From assembly GCF_002906855.1 (NCBI RefSeq), contig NZ_MINI01000038.1:1240001-1304000 (forward strand): a stretch of DNA of 64,000 nt, given 5' to 3'. The translations under genes were made by a program, and so were the position numbers. Shown here one piece after another: positions 43,287 to 51,901 of the stretch (position 1 is its first letter; each line of letters begins with the position of its first letter). The notes under the pieces are model-generated. The model had not been told where the DNA came from. It made no database searches and saw nothing but the letters and a program-made list of their open reading frames with translations. The DNA comes from Pseudomonas putida. GTDB lineage: Bacteria > Pseudomonadota > Gammaproteobacteria > Pseudomonadales > Pseudomonadaceae.

Positions 43287-44316
43287 AGTTCAGAGCTTTG
43301 ACCCAATACCTGAACAACGGCTCCGCCAGAAACAGCACCAGGATCAACCGCACCACCTGCAGCGCCGTCACCAGCGGCACCGACAACTGCAGGGTTTCGG
43401 CCGTCAGGCTCATCTCGGCGATTCCACCCGGCATCATCCCCAGGGTCAGCGAACGCAGGTCCAGCTCGGTCATCACGCTCAACCCCCACGCCGCGCTGCC
43501 GGCAATCGCCATGCACAGTGCCGTGGCCAGCAGCGTGCGCCCAAGGAAGGACGGCGCGCGGCGGAAGAACGCGCGGTTGAAGTGGCAGGCCAGGCCGCTG
43601 CCGATGAGCCACTGACCGATCTGGCTGGCACCGTTGGGCAAGGCGATCTGCAGGTTGCCCGCCAAGCTCATCGAGGCGGCGACCAGCAACGGCCCGAACA
43701 GCCACGGGTTGGGTTGGCGCAGACGCTGCCAGGCAAACCCCACCGCCACGCCCAACGGCACGATTAGCGCCAACCAGCCCCAGCTGACACTGCCGGCGTG
43801 ATTAAGCGGCACGCCGTCACCAAGCAGGAGTTTGAACAGCGCCGGCACGCACAGCACCACGGCCAGCACGCGCAGGCTCTGCGCCGCCGCCACCTGGCTG
43901 AGCACCGCGCCATTGCGTGCGCCCAGGTTGACCATCTCCCCCGAGCCACCGGGCATGCTGGCGAAGAACGCCGTGGCGCGATCTTCACCGCTACGCCGCA
44001 GCAGCCACACGCTGATCACGCTGGAAAGCGTGGTGAACAGCGCACCGAAGAAAATCAGTGCGAAATGGCTGGCGACCTGTTCGATCACCGCTGGGGTGAA
44101 GTGCAGGCCGATGCCGATGCCGATGATGCACTGGCCGCACTTGCGGCCATTGGGGATTTCCGACAGCTGCCAGGGCGTCAGGCAGCGCACCAGGATGATC
44201 GCCAGCAAGGAGCCGACCATCCACGGCAAAGGCCAGCCGACCTTGCTGGCGGCAAAACCGCCAGCAAGGCCGACCAGCCCGGTTGCGACAAACAGCGGCA
44301 GTGACCGATCAGGCAT
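43285..44316 (-). CDS. AbrB-family inner-membrane protein
   Basis: A 343-aa protein with about nine or ten hydrophobic segments in two homologous halves (GLAGGFAASKVGWPLPWMVG; ALCMAIAGSAAWGLSVMTE). The conserved GMMPGGIAEMSLTAE and SMPGGSGEMVNLG segments are characteristic of this family, which is sometimes called ammonia monooxygenase-like. Function is not established. It overlaps the end of tctA by eight bases and so is the last gene of the tricarboxylate transport operon. Confidence 0.8.
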   Translation of the reverse strand: MPDRSLPLFVATGLVGLAGGFAASKVGWPLPWMVGSLLAIILVRCLTPWQLSEIPNGRKCGQCIIGIGIGLHFTPAVIEQVASHFALIFFGALFTTLSSVISVWLLRRSGEDRATAFFASMPGGSGEMVNLGARNGAVLSQVAAAQSLRVLAVVLCVPALFKLLLGDGVPLNHAGSVSWGWLALIVPLGVAVGFAWQRLRQPNPWLFGPLLVAASMSLAGNLQIALPNGASQIGQWLIGSGLACHFNRAFFRRAPSFLGRTLLATALCMAIAGSAAWGLSVMTELDLRSLTLGMMPGGIAEMSLTAETLQLSVPLVTALQVVRLILVLFLAEPLFRYWVKALN

Positions 44317-45823
44317 CAGCCATGGCCCGGCGCTGCAGGCTGCGCTTGCGCCAGATGCGCAGCAGCGGCAGGGTCAGCATGCAGAGGGTCAGGACCCATA
44401 CCGACAGGCTGATCGGGCTCGACCAGAGGATGCCCAGCTCACCGTTGGAAATCGACAGGGCCCGGCGCAGGTTCTGCTCCATCAGGCCGCCGAGGATGAA
44501 GCCGAGCAGGATCGGCGACAGCGGGAAGTCCAGCTTGCGCAGGATGTAGCCCATGATGCCGATGCCGACCATCAGGAACAGGTCGAAGGTAGTGGCATGC
44601 ACGGCGTACACGCCGATCGCCGTGATGATCGCGATCACCGGCACCAGCGCCCAGTTCGGCACGGCGAGGATGCGGGTGAAGATGCGGATCATCGGGATAT
44701 TCAGGATCACCAGCATGATGTTGGCGATGAACAGCGAGGCGATCAGGCCCCAGACGATGTCCGGCTGCTGTTCGAACAGCAATGGGCCCGGGGTGATGTT
44801 GTACAGGGTCAGCGCGCCGATCATCACCGCCGTGGTGCCCGAACCTGGGACGCCGAGGGTCAGCATCGGCACCAGGGCGCCGCAGCAGGAAGCACCGATG
44901 GCGGTTTCCGGGGCAGCCAGGCCACGGGCGTCACCTTTGCCGAACTTGCCATTTTCACCGGCCAGGCGCTTCTCCGTCATGTAGGCCACGGCACTCGCCA
45001 GCGTGGCGCCGGCGCCCGGCAGCACGCCCATGATGAAGCCCAGCAGGCCGCAGCGGATGTTGACCACGAACACCGAGGCGGCTTCCTTGAGATTGAACAG
45101 CATGCGCCCGGTGGCCTTGACTGCTTCGTGGCCATGGTGTGTCTTCTCCAGCAACAGCAGGATTTCGCTGACGGAGAACAGGCCCAGCACCAGTACCACG
45201 AACTGGATACCGTCGGCCAGGTGCACACTGTCGCCAGTGAAGCGGTATACGCCGCTGTTGGCATCGATACCGACTGCCGACAGGAACAGGCCGATCAGTG
45301 CAGCAATGAAGGTCTTCAGTGGCTTGTCGCCGGCCATGCCGCCGAGGGCGACGATGGCGAACACCATCAGCACGAAGTATTCCGCCGGGCCGAAGGCAAT
45401 CGCCCATTTCGCCAGCAGCGGGGCGAACAGCACCATGCCGCAGGTGGCGATGAGGGCGCCGATGAACGAGCTCCAGGCCGACAGCGACAAGGCCACACCG
45501 GCCAGGCCCTGGCGCGCCATCGGGTAACCGTCAAGGGTGGTCATCACGGTCGAGGCTTCGCCCGGGATGTTCAGCAGGATCGAGCTGATCCGGCCGCCGT
45601 ATTCGCAACCCAGGTAGACCGCGGCCAGCAGGATCAGCGCCGACTCTGGTGGCAGGCCAAGGGCGAAGGCGATCGGGATCAGCAGGGCCACGCCGTTGAT
45701 CGGCCCCAGGCCAGGCAGCAGGCCGACCACGGTGCCGATCAGCGTGCCCGACAGGGCGGTGACCAGGTTGTAAGGGGACAGGGCGACGCCGAAGCCCTGG
45801 CCCAGGTAGCTCAAGGTATCCAT
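44309..45823 (-). CDS. tctA: Tripartite tricarboxylate transporter large subunit TctA
   Basis: A 504-aa, roughly 12-helix membrane protein of the TctA family. It begins MDTLSYLGQGFGVALSPYNL and carries GLLPGLGPINGVALL and LPGAGATLASAVAYM repeats. It is the transport channel of a periplasmic-binding-protein-dependent, ion-driven tricarboxylate (citrate) symporter and works with TctB and TctC. It lies three bases after tctB. Confidence 0.93.
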   Translation of the reverse strand: MDTLSYLGQGFGVALSPYNLVTALSGTLIGTVVGLLPGLGPINGVALLIPIAFALGLPPESALILLAAVYLGCEYGGRISSILLNIPGEASTVMTTLDGYPMARQGLAGVALSLSAWSSFIGALIATCGMVLFAPLLAKWAIAFGPAEYFVLMVFAIVALGGMAGDKPLKTFIAALIGLFLSAVGIDANSGVYRFTGDSVHLADGIQFVVLVLGLFSVSEILLLLEKTHHGHEAVKATGRMLFNLKEAASVFVVNIRCGLLGFIMGVLPGAGATLASAVAYMTEKRLAGENGKFGKGDARGLAAPETAIGASCCGALVPMLTLGVPGSGTTAVMIGALTLYNITPGPLLFEQQPDIVWGLIASLFIANIMLVILNIPMIRIFTRILAVPNWALVPVIAIITAIGVYAVHATTFDLFLMVGIGIMGYILRKLDFPLSPILLGFILGGLMEQNLRRALSISNGELGILWSSPISLSVWVLTLCMLTLPLLRIWRKRSLQRRAMADA

Positions 45824-45826
45824 GTG

Positions 45827-46285
45827 TCAGTTCTCCAGTACGCTCAGCAGGCCGAGGGGCAGGGGTACGTCCATGACGCGGTCGAACAGCCAGTAGAGAA
45901 ACACGCTCATGCCCACCACCACGAGGGTGCTGTGCAACCAGCGGCCGCCATACAGAAGGGCCATGGGGATGCCGACCAGGATGGCGCTGAGGATGAAACC
46001 CAGGGCTTCGAAGGTGGCGGCGAAGATGATCAGCAGGCCGACGCAGGCGGTGATCTTGATCAGGGTTTCGCGGTCCAGTTCAGGCTCATCGTCCTTGCGC
46101 ACGATGGGCGTGGGGCGGATCGCCAGGTACAGCAGGGCAAGGCTCATCAGCCCGAGCATCAGCAGCGGGTAGGCACGCGGGCCGACGGGTTCGTAGGAAA
46201 ACGCGGCCTGGTAGGGCCAGGCCATCACGGCCAGGACTGCACACACCGCCAGCAGGGCCAGGGCGAAGATGCGTTGCAGGATCAT
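45827..46285 (-). CDS. tctB: Tripartite tricarboxylate transporter small subunit TctB
   Basis: A 152-aa membrane protein with four hydrophobic segments (LALLAVCAVLAVMAW; YPLLMLGLMSLALLYLAI; ACVGLLIIFAATFEALGFIL; LVVVGMSVFLYWLFDRVMDV). It is the small membrane subunit that pairs with TctA. The ATG at 46285 has GAGGATT upstream; the open frame continues to 46387 through REP sequence, which is not coding. Confidence 0.88.
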   Translation of the reverse strand: MILQRIFALALLAVCAVLAVMAWPYQAAFSYEPVGPRAYPLLMLGLMSLALLYLAIRPTPIVRKDDEPELDRETLIKITACVGLLIIFAATFEALGFILSAILVGIPMALLYGGRWLHSTLVVVGMSVFLYWLFDRVMDVPLPLGLLSVLEN

Positions 46286-46311
46286 AGGAGAATCCTCATT
46301 GAATCGCGGGC

Positions 46312-46402
46312 CCTGTAGGAGCGGGCTTGCCCCGCGAACACCGGCGGAGCCGGTGCCATGCACCGCGCCGGCTTCTTCGCGGGGCAAGCCCGCTCCTACA
46401 GG
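46312..46402. repeat. Inverted REP pair in the tctC-tctB interval
   Basis: CCTGTAGGAGCGGGCTTGCC (46312-46331) and, facing it, CTTCTTCGCGGGGCAAGCCC onward to CCTACAGG (46402) form a long inverted pair with a GGCGGAGCCGGTGCC centre. It lies between tctC (stop 46427) and tctB (start 46285), so it may set relative expression within the operon by processing or partial termination. Confidence 0.9.
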
Positions 46403-46426
46403 AATCGGTGAAGGGGCCTGAGAGGC

Positions 46427-47407
46427 TTACTGGATCAGGCCGAATTCCTTGGCCAGTACCTTGTACTCAGTCACCTGCTTCTTCACATAGCTGTCCAGCT
46501 CCGCGCCGGTCATGGCGAACGGGAACAGCTCGCGCTGGTCACGCAACTTGGCGAAGTCTTCCGAGGCCAGCATCTTGTCGAACGATTCTTTCCACCAGGC
46601 GTACTCTTCGTCGCTCACCTTCGGCCCGAGGTAGAAGCCGCGCACCACCGGCCAAACGATGTCGTAGCCCTGTTCCTTGGCAGTGGGGATGTCCTTCATC
46701 TCTGGCTCGTCCAGGCGGTTTTCCGAGAACACTGCGAGGATGCGCATGTTGCCGCTCTGGATATGCGGCATGGAGTCGGAGATGTCGGTGGAGCCGACCT
46801 GGATGTGCCCGCCCAGCAGCGCGGTGGCGATCTCGCCGCCGCCTTCCAGGGCTACGTAGCGCAAGTCGCGCGGGTTGATGCCGGCGGCCTTGGCGATCAG
46901 CGCGGTCTGCATCCAGTCCTGGCTGCCGACGGTGCCGCCGGAGCCGATCACCACCTTGCTCGGGTCTTTCTTCAGTGCCGCGACCAGGTCATCGAGGGTC
47001 TTGTAGGGCGAATCACTCTTCACGGCAATGGCACCGTAGCTGGTGCCAACTGCTGCCAGCCATTTCACTGCGTTCTCGTCGAAGCGGCCGAACTTGCCTT
47101 GGGCCAGGTTCAGCAGCGAACCGCTGGACCAGGCCACCAGGGTGCCGGCGTCGGCCGGGCGCTGTGCGACCACGGCGTTGTAGGCCACTGCGCCGACACC
47201 ACCGGGCATGTAGGTCACGCGCATCGGCTTGCTGAGGATCTTCTCCTGCACCAGGGCGCTCTGCACCAGTTTGCAGGTCAGGTCGAAACCACCACCGGGC
47301 GAGGCCGGGGCGATGCATTCAGGGCGTTTCGGTTCGGTGGCGAGGGCATTGCCGGCCAGCAGCAGGCAGCCGGTGGCGAGGACGAGGCGGCGCAGTGAAA
47401 AGGTCAT
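46427..47407 (-). CDS. tctC: Tricarboxylate-binding periplasmic protein TctC
   Basis: A 326-aa solute-binding protein of the TctC/Bug family. A signal peptide ends GNALATEP, and CIAPASPGGGFDLTCKLVQ, VVIGSGGTVGSQDWMQTAL and DIVWPVVRGFYLGPK follow. It binds citrate or another tricarboxylate and delivers it to TctAB. It is the second gene after the porin opdH; the REP pair separates it from tctB. Confidence 0.92.
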   Translation of the reverse strand: MTFSLRRLVLATGCLLLAGNALATEPKRPECIAPASPGGGFDLTCKLVQSALVQEKILSKPMRVTYMPGGVGAVAYNAVVAQRPADAGTLVAWSSGSLLNLAQGKFGRFDENAVKWLAAVGTSYGAIAVKSDSPYKTLDDLVAALKKDPSKVVIGSGGTVGSQDWMQTALIAKAAGINPRDLRYVALEGGGEIATALLGGHIQVGSTDISDSMPHIQSGNMRILAVFSENRLDEPEMKDIPTAKEQGYDIVWPVVRGFYLGPKVSDEEYAWWKESFDKMLASEDFAKLRDQRELFPFAMTGAELDSYVKKQVTEYKVLAKEFGLIQ

Positions 47408-47438
47408 CGAATGTCTCCGTGAGCGTTTTTGTTATGGG

Positions 47439-48728
47439 TTACCACAGGGCTACGCTGTAGCTCACCAGCAGCCGTACTTCGTCCGCATCGCGGGCGAAGT
47501 TGGAGCGGAAGGTGGCGTTGCGCAGGCGCACGGCGACGTTCTTCAACGGGCCGCTTTGTACCACGTACTTCAGTTCGGTGTTGCGTTCCCACTCCTTGCC
47601 CTCGCCACCGGCAGCGCGGCTGACGTTGTCGCCGTTGATGTAGCGGGTCATGAAGGTCAGGCCGGGGACGCCGAGGGCGGCGAAGTTGTAGTCGTAGCGC
47701 GCTTGCCACGAGCGCTCGTCTCTACCTGCGAAGTCGTTGATCTGGACGAAGTTGACCAGGTACGGATCGGCACCATCGATGTAGGGGAAGGCGCTGTCGC
47801 CGGAAAGCTGCTGCCAGGCGGCGCTGACCTTGTGCCCGCCCAGGCTGTAGCTGAGCATCGTGTTGAAGGTGGTGTTGTCGATGCGCCCGGCCTTGGCCGC
47901 GCCGGCATCGTCGCTGATCGCCAGGCGCACGTCGGCGCCGAAGGTGCCCGGGCCCCACGGCTGGGTGGCGAGCATGCCGATGAAGTGCTGACGGTAGATG
48001 TCGTCGAGCTGGGCGAAGTGGTAGCTGCCGGTGATGCGATCGGTGAACTTGTAGTCCAGGCCGGCCAGGTCGAGGTTGTCGGCGCTGAAGGTGCCACCGA
48101 AGCGGCCGTTCTTGTTGTTGAGGGCCAGGTCTTCCCAGTTGGTGTCGTTGCGGTCCTTGGCCTTGTCCAGGCGCCCGCCGGTGAAGGTCAGGCCCTTGAT
48201 CTCCTGCGAGGTCAGCAGGCCGCCCTCGAAGGTTTGCGGCAGGATGCGGCCGTCGTTGGGCTGCAAGGTCGGCAGTTCAGGGATCAGAGTGCCGATCTTC
48301 AGTTCGGTCTTCGACACTTTGACCTTGCCGGTCAGGCCGAGCTTGGAGTACTCGTCGGCAGCCTTGCCGTCATCGTGGGTCGGCAGCAGGCCGGTGTCGG
48401 TGCGGTCGGGGCTGGAGTCGAGCTTGATGCCCATCATGCCCAGCGCATCCAGGCCGAAGCCCACGGTGCCATCGGTATAGCCGGACTCGAAGTTGAGCAT
48501 GAAGCCCTGGGCCCACTCGTCGCGCTTGGATTGTTGCGCGCTGGTGCCGTCGCGGAAGTCGCGGTTGAAGTACATGTTGCGGGTTTCGAAGGTTGCCGTG
48601 CTGTCTTCGAAGAAGGCGGCCTGGCTCAGCGGGGCGACACCGGCAAGTGCAAGGGCACTGGCGATGGCAGAAGGGCGTGCGGACAGGGAACGGCTAGGCG
48701 CGAACGCCTTAGGCTGCGATGACAGCAT
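47439..48728 (-). CDS. opdH: OprD-family porin OpdH (tricarboxylate channel)
   Basis: A 429-aa OprD-family outer-membrane channel. It has a long signal peptide (ending GVAPLSQAAF), the opening FETRNMYFNRDF, VGFGLDALGMMGIKLDSS, RILPQTFEGGLL, and a C-terminal strand ending SVALW. In P. aeruginosa the porin next to tct genes is OpdH, which admits cis-aconitate and related tricarboxylates. Position at the head of tctCBA and divergent from tctDE supports the same role. Expression probably depends on TctD. Confidence 0.9.
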   Translation of the reverse strand: MLSSQPKAFAPSRSLSARPSAIASALALAGVAPLSQAAFFEDSTATFETRNMYFNRDFRDGTSAQQSKRDEWAQGFMLNFESGYTDGTVGFGLDALGMMGIKLDSSPDRTDTGLLPTHDDGKAADEYSKLGLTGKVKVSKTELKIGTLIPELPTLQPNDGRILPQTFEGGLLTSQEIKGLTFTGGRLDKAKDRNDTNWEDLALNNKNGRFGGTFSADNLDLAGLDYKFTDRITGSYHFAQLDDIYRQHFIGMLATQPWGPGTFGADVRLAISDDAGAAKAGRIDNTTFNTMLSYSLGGHKVSAAWQQLSGDSAFPYIDGADPYLVNFVQINDFAGRDERSWQARYDYNFAALGVPGLTFMTRYINGDNVSRAAGGEGKEWERNTELKYVVQSGPLKNVAVRLRNATFRSNFARDADEVRLLVSYSVALW

Positions 48729-48820
48729 CGGGATGACTCCGTTTTTTTATTCTTGTTCGTTGCACCTTGCTGGTGCTTTTTTCGGCGCGTGGAGCGACCG
48801 TGATGCGATGCTAGGCAATG

Positions 48821-48852
48821 AACCTTTCGCTAACCTTTCAGTGTGAAAGGTT
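48821..48852. promoter_or_regulatory. Candidate TctD operator
   Basis: A perfect palindrome AACCTTTCA-GTG-TGAAAGGTT (48832-48852) is preceded by another half site AACCTTTCGC (48821-48830), giving three ten-base-spaced half sites. It lies in the opdH/tctD divergent promoter region, 93 bp before opdH and 77 bp before tctD. That is where an OmpR-family regulator such as TctD would bind. The assignment is inference. Confidence 0.65.
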
Positions 48853-48928
48853 TGCTACAAGGGTCTTCACAGGCTTGGCGACGGCGGTACACTCCGCGCC
48901 ACCGCCCCACCCGAGCAGGGAGAATCCG

Positions 48929-49600
48929 ATGCGTGTGCTGCTGGTCGAAGACCATCTGCAACTGGCCGAAAGCGTGGCCCAGGCCCTGAAAAGTCAAGGC
49001 CTGACCGTGGATGTATTGCATGATGGCGTGGCTGCCGACCTGGCCCTGGCCAGCGAGGAATACGCCGTTGCCGTACTCGACGTGGGCCTGCCGCGGATGG
49101 ACGGCTTCGAGGTGCTGGCGCGCCTGCGCGGTCGCGGCAAGACCCTGCCGGTACTCATGCTCACTGCACGCAGCGATGTGAAGGATCGCGTGCATGGCCT
49201 GAACCTCGGTGCTGACGATTACCTTGCCAAGCCCTTCGAACTGACCGAGCTGGAAGCGCGGGTAAAGGCCTTGCTCAGGCGCAGCGTGCTCGGTGGTGAG
49301 CGCCAGCAGCGTTGCGGGCCACTGGTCTACGACCTGGACACCCGGCGTTTCAGCCTGAGCGAGGAAAACCTGACCCTGACCTCGCGTGAGCAGAGTGTGC
49401 TTGAAGCATTGATTGCCCGCCCAGGTCGCGTGATGAGCAAGGAACAGCTGGCCGCCCAGGTGTTCGGCCTGGACGAAGAGGCCAGCCCCGACGCCATCGA
49501 AATCTACATCCACCGCCTGCGCAAGAAGCTCGATGGCCACTCGGTTGCTATTGTCACCTTCCGCGGGCTGGGTTACCTGCTTGAGCACCGCGATGCGTGA
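48929..49600 (+). CDS. tctD: TctD response regulator (OmpR family)
   Basis: A 223-aa regulator with a receiver domain (acidic pair ED at 7-8, phospho-acceptor Asp51 in LDVGLPRMDG, conserved Lys in AKPFE) and a C-terminal winged HTH (LTLTSREQSVLEALIARPGR, AIEIYIHRLRKKL). It controls tricarboxylate uptake genes. The GGGAGAATCC ribosome site precedes the ATG at 48929. The gene overlaps tctE by eight bases. Confidence 0.9.
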   Translation: MRVLLVEDHLQLAESVAQALKSQGLTVDVLHDGVAADLALASEEYAVAVLDVGLPRMDGFEVLARLRGRGKTLPVLMLTARSDVKDRVHGLNLGADDYLAKPFELTELEARVKALLRRSVLGGERQQRCGPLVYDLDTRRFSLSEENLTLTSREQSVLEALIARPGRVMSKEQLAAQVFGLDEEASPDAIEIYIHRLRKKLDGHSVAIVTFRGLGYLLEHRDA

Positions 49601-50972
49601 CAATGGCAGCTTGCGCGGGCGGCTGCTGGGTAACCTGGCGTTGCTGCTGGTGGTGCTGATGCTGGCCAGTGGCCTGAGTGCCTACTGGAACGGTCGCGAA
49701 GCGGCCGATACCGCCTACGACCGCACCTTGCTGGCTTCGGCGCGGACCATCGCCGCCGGGCTGTCCCAACGTGATGGCAGCCTCAGCGCCGATGTGCCCT
49801 ATGTGGCACTGGACACCTTCGCCTACGACAGCGCCGGGCGTATCTACTACCAGGTTTTGGACATCAATCAGCAGCTGATTTCCGGTTACGAGAACCTGCC
49901 GCCACCGCCGCCCGGCACGCCGCGTACCGACGACTATCCGGCACTGGCGCGCTTCTACGACGCCAACTACCTCGGCCAGGACGTGCGTGTGGTCAGCTTG
50001 CTGAAGGCAGTGAGCGAGCCGAACATGAACGGTATGGCGGAAATTCGCGTGGCCGAGACCGAAGAGGCTCGGGTGCGCATGGCCCGTGGGTTGATGGCCG
50101 ACACCCTGCTGCGTTTGGGCATGCTGGCCCTGGCTGCGCTGGTGATGGTGTGGTTTGCGGTCAGCGCGGCGCTGCGCCCCCTGGAGCGCTTGCGCACGGC
50201 GGTGGAAGAGCGTCAGCCGGATGACCTGCGGGCGCTTCCGGTAGTGCAGGTGCAGCGTGAACTGGGCCCATTGGTGCGTGCCTTGAACCACTTCACCGAG
50301 CGTTTGCGCGGGCAGTTCGAACGCCAGGCGCAGTTCATTGCGGAGGCGGCCCACGAACTGCGCACGCCACTGGCGGCGCTGAAGGCACGGGTCGAGCTAG
50401 GGTTGCGTTCGCAGCAGCCCGAAGAATGGCGGCAGACCTTGGAGTCGGCAGCGCAGGGGACTGATCGCCTGACCCATCTGGCCAATCAGTTGCTGTCGCT
50501 GGCCAGGGTCGAGAACGGTGCCCGGGCGATTGCCGAAGGCGGTGCCCAGCGCCTGGACCTGAGCCAGCTGGCCCGTGAACTGGGCATGGCCATGGCGCCA
50601 CTGGCCTACAACCGCGGCGTGGCCTTGGCGCTGGAGGCCGAGGCGCCGGTGTGGTTGAAGGGGGAGCCGACGCTGCTCAACGAGCTGCTCAGCAACCTGG
50701 TGGACAACGCGCTGGCGCATACCCCGGCGGGTGGCAATGTGATCCTGCGGGTGCTGGCGCCGGCGGTGCTGGAGGTCGAGGATGATGGGCCGGGGATTCC
50801 TGAAGATGAGCGCGAGCGGGTATTCGAGCGCTTCTATCGCAGGGGCGTGCAGGGCAGTGGGCTGGGGTTGGCCATTGTGGGTGAGATCTGCAGGGCGCAC
50901 CTGGCGCAGATCAGCCTGCATGATGGCGAGAAGGGCGGGTTGAAAGTGCGGGTGAGTTTCATCGCCGACTGA
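49593..50972 (+). CDS. tctE: TctE sensor histidine kinase
   Basis: A 459-aa inner-membrane kinase. There is a first helix near residues 12-30, a periplasmic sensor region to about 168, a second helix near 172-192, a short HAMP-like stretch, phosphorylated His254 in EAAHELRTPL, and the ATPase domain with NLVDNALAHT, DDGPGI and GSGLGLAIV. It senses tricarboxylates or a transport intermediate and phosphorylates TctD. The ATG at 49593 overlaps the tctD stop, so it is coupled. Confidence 0.9.
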   Translation: MRDNGSLRGRLLGNLALLLVVLMLASGLSAYWNGREAADTAYDRTLLASARTIAAGLSQRDGSLSADVPYVALDTFAYDSAGRIYYQVLDINQQLISGYENLPPPPPGTPRTDDYPALARFYDANYLGQDVRVVSLLKAVSEPNMNGMAEIRVAETEEARVRMARGLMADTLLRLGMLALAALVMVWFAVSAALRPLERLRTAVEERQPDDLRALPVVQVQRELGPLVRALNHFTERLRGQFERQAQFIAEAAHELRTPLAALKARVELGLRSQQPEEWRQTLESAAQGTDRLTHLANQLLSLARVENGARAIAEGGAQRLDLSQLARELGMAMAPLAYNRGVALALEAEAPVWLKGEPTLLNELLSNLVDNALAHTPAGGNVILRVLAPAVLEVEDDGPGIPEDERERVFERFYRRGVQGSGLGLAIVGEICRAHLAQISLHDGEKGGLKVRVSFIAD

Positions 50973-50984
50973 TCTTCTGCCTGT

Positions 50985-51049
50985 ACTGGCCCCTTCGCGG
51001 GGCCTGTGATGTACCTGTAGGAGCGAGGTTGTCCCGCGAAGAGGCCAGT
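50985..51049. repeat. REP element pair, partly degenerate
   Basis: ACTGGCCCCTTCGCGGGGCC (50985-51004) faces CCTGTAGGAGCGAGGTTGTC onward to GAGGCCAGT (51049). The outer arms ACTGGCC / GGCCAGT are complementary. It lies between the convergent ends of tctE and the HDOD gene and may act as a bidirectional terminator. Confidence 0.8.
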
Positions 51050-51063
51050 GCAGGCAGCACCTG

Positions 51064-51870
51064 TCAGCGCAACATGCTCCGCGCTTCCAGCAACTCGGCA
51101 ATCTCCAGTTCGGTACCAAATGGCAACCCAAGGTGCCGATAAGCCGGCAACGCCGCCAAAGGCCGGCTGCGCGCGCGTTGGCTCAGGCACTTGGCGATCT
51201 GCACTACATCGATGTAGTCGACCTTGTCGGTGCGCCGGTCCAGGTCCTGCACCTGGCTCGGCAGGTTGACCAACTGCTCGGGAAACCCCCATGAAGAAAG
51301 AATCTTGTCCCCCAACACTGGCTGGATCTGCTCGATCACATAGTGCAGGCAGACCGGGTCGGAAAGCAGTTCGTTGTGTTCTTCGGCGTAGATCAGCACC
51401 GGCAGTGCGCCGATCTGGTTGACCAGCCCACCTAGGGTTGCCTGGTCGGGTTTCAGTTGCGTAAAGCGGCGGCAAATTTCATAGCTGATCCCCGCAACTT
51501 CAAGACTGTTCGACCAGATGTCCCGCAATTTTTGCTCAACTGCAGACGAGCGGGCATGGAAGATCTGTTCGATCACCAGGCCGATCGCCAGGTTGCAGCT
51601 GTAGTTGATGCCCAATCGCGTGATGGCCGTGTGCAGGTCGGTGACTTCGACCGCTGCGCGCAGCAACGGGCTGTTGACCACCTTGATCAGGCGCGCCGAC
51701 AGGGCGGCGTCACGGCCGATCACCTTGCTCAGGGCGGCAACGCTGATCTCGCTGTCTTCGGCGGCCTCGCGAATGCTCAGGGCTACCTCGGGCAGGGTTG
51801 GCAGGACCAGGTCATCGTTGTCGATGGCAGCGAGCAACTGCGCTTGAACCATCTCGGCCAGCTTGTTCAT
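51064..51870 (-). CDS. HDOD-domain signalling protein
   Basis: A 268-aa single-domain HDOD protein: PTLPEVALSIREAAED, IGRDAALSARLIKVVNSPLL, HTAITRLGI, and IWSNSLEVAGISYEICRR. HDOD proteins lack the metal-dependent phosphohydrolase residues of HD-GYP and act as regulatory scaffolds in motility and c-di-GMP signalling. The partner is unknown. It is followed downstream by the convergent REP pair. Confidence 0.85.
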   Translation of the reverse strand: MNKLAEMVQAQLLAAIDNDDLVLPTLPEVALSIREAAEDSEISVAALSKVIGRDAALSARLIKVVNSPLLRAAVEVTDLHTAITRLGINYSCNLAIGLVIEQIFHARSSAVEQKLRDIWSNSLEVAGISYEICRRFTQLKPDQATLGGLVNQIGALPVLIYAEEHNELLSDPVCLHYVIEQIQPVLGDKILSSWGFPEQLVNLPSQVQDLDRRTDKVDYIDVVQIAKCLSQRARSRPLAALPAYRHLGLPFGTELEIAELLEARSMLR

Positions 51871-51901
51871 GAACGTCTCAACGGCAAGGGTGGTGCACTG
51901 T

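Noticed and set aside
43832..46318. An 828-residue plus-strand frame opposite tctA and tctB
   Set aside because: Antisense to clear transporter genes; Gln/Asp/His-rich with no domain pattern.
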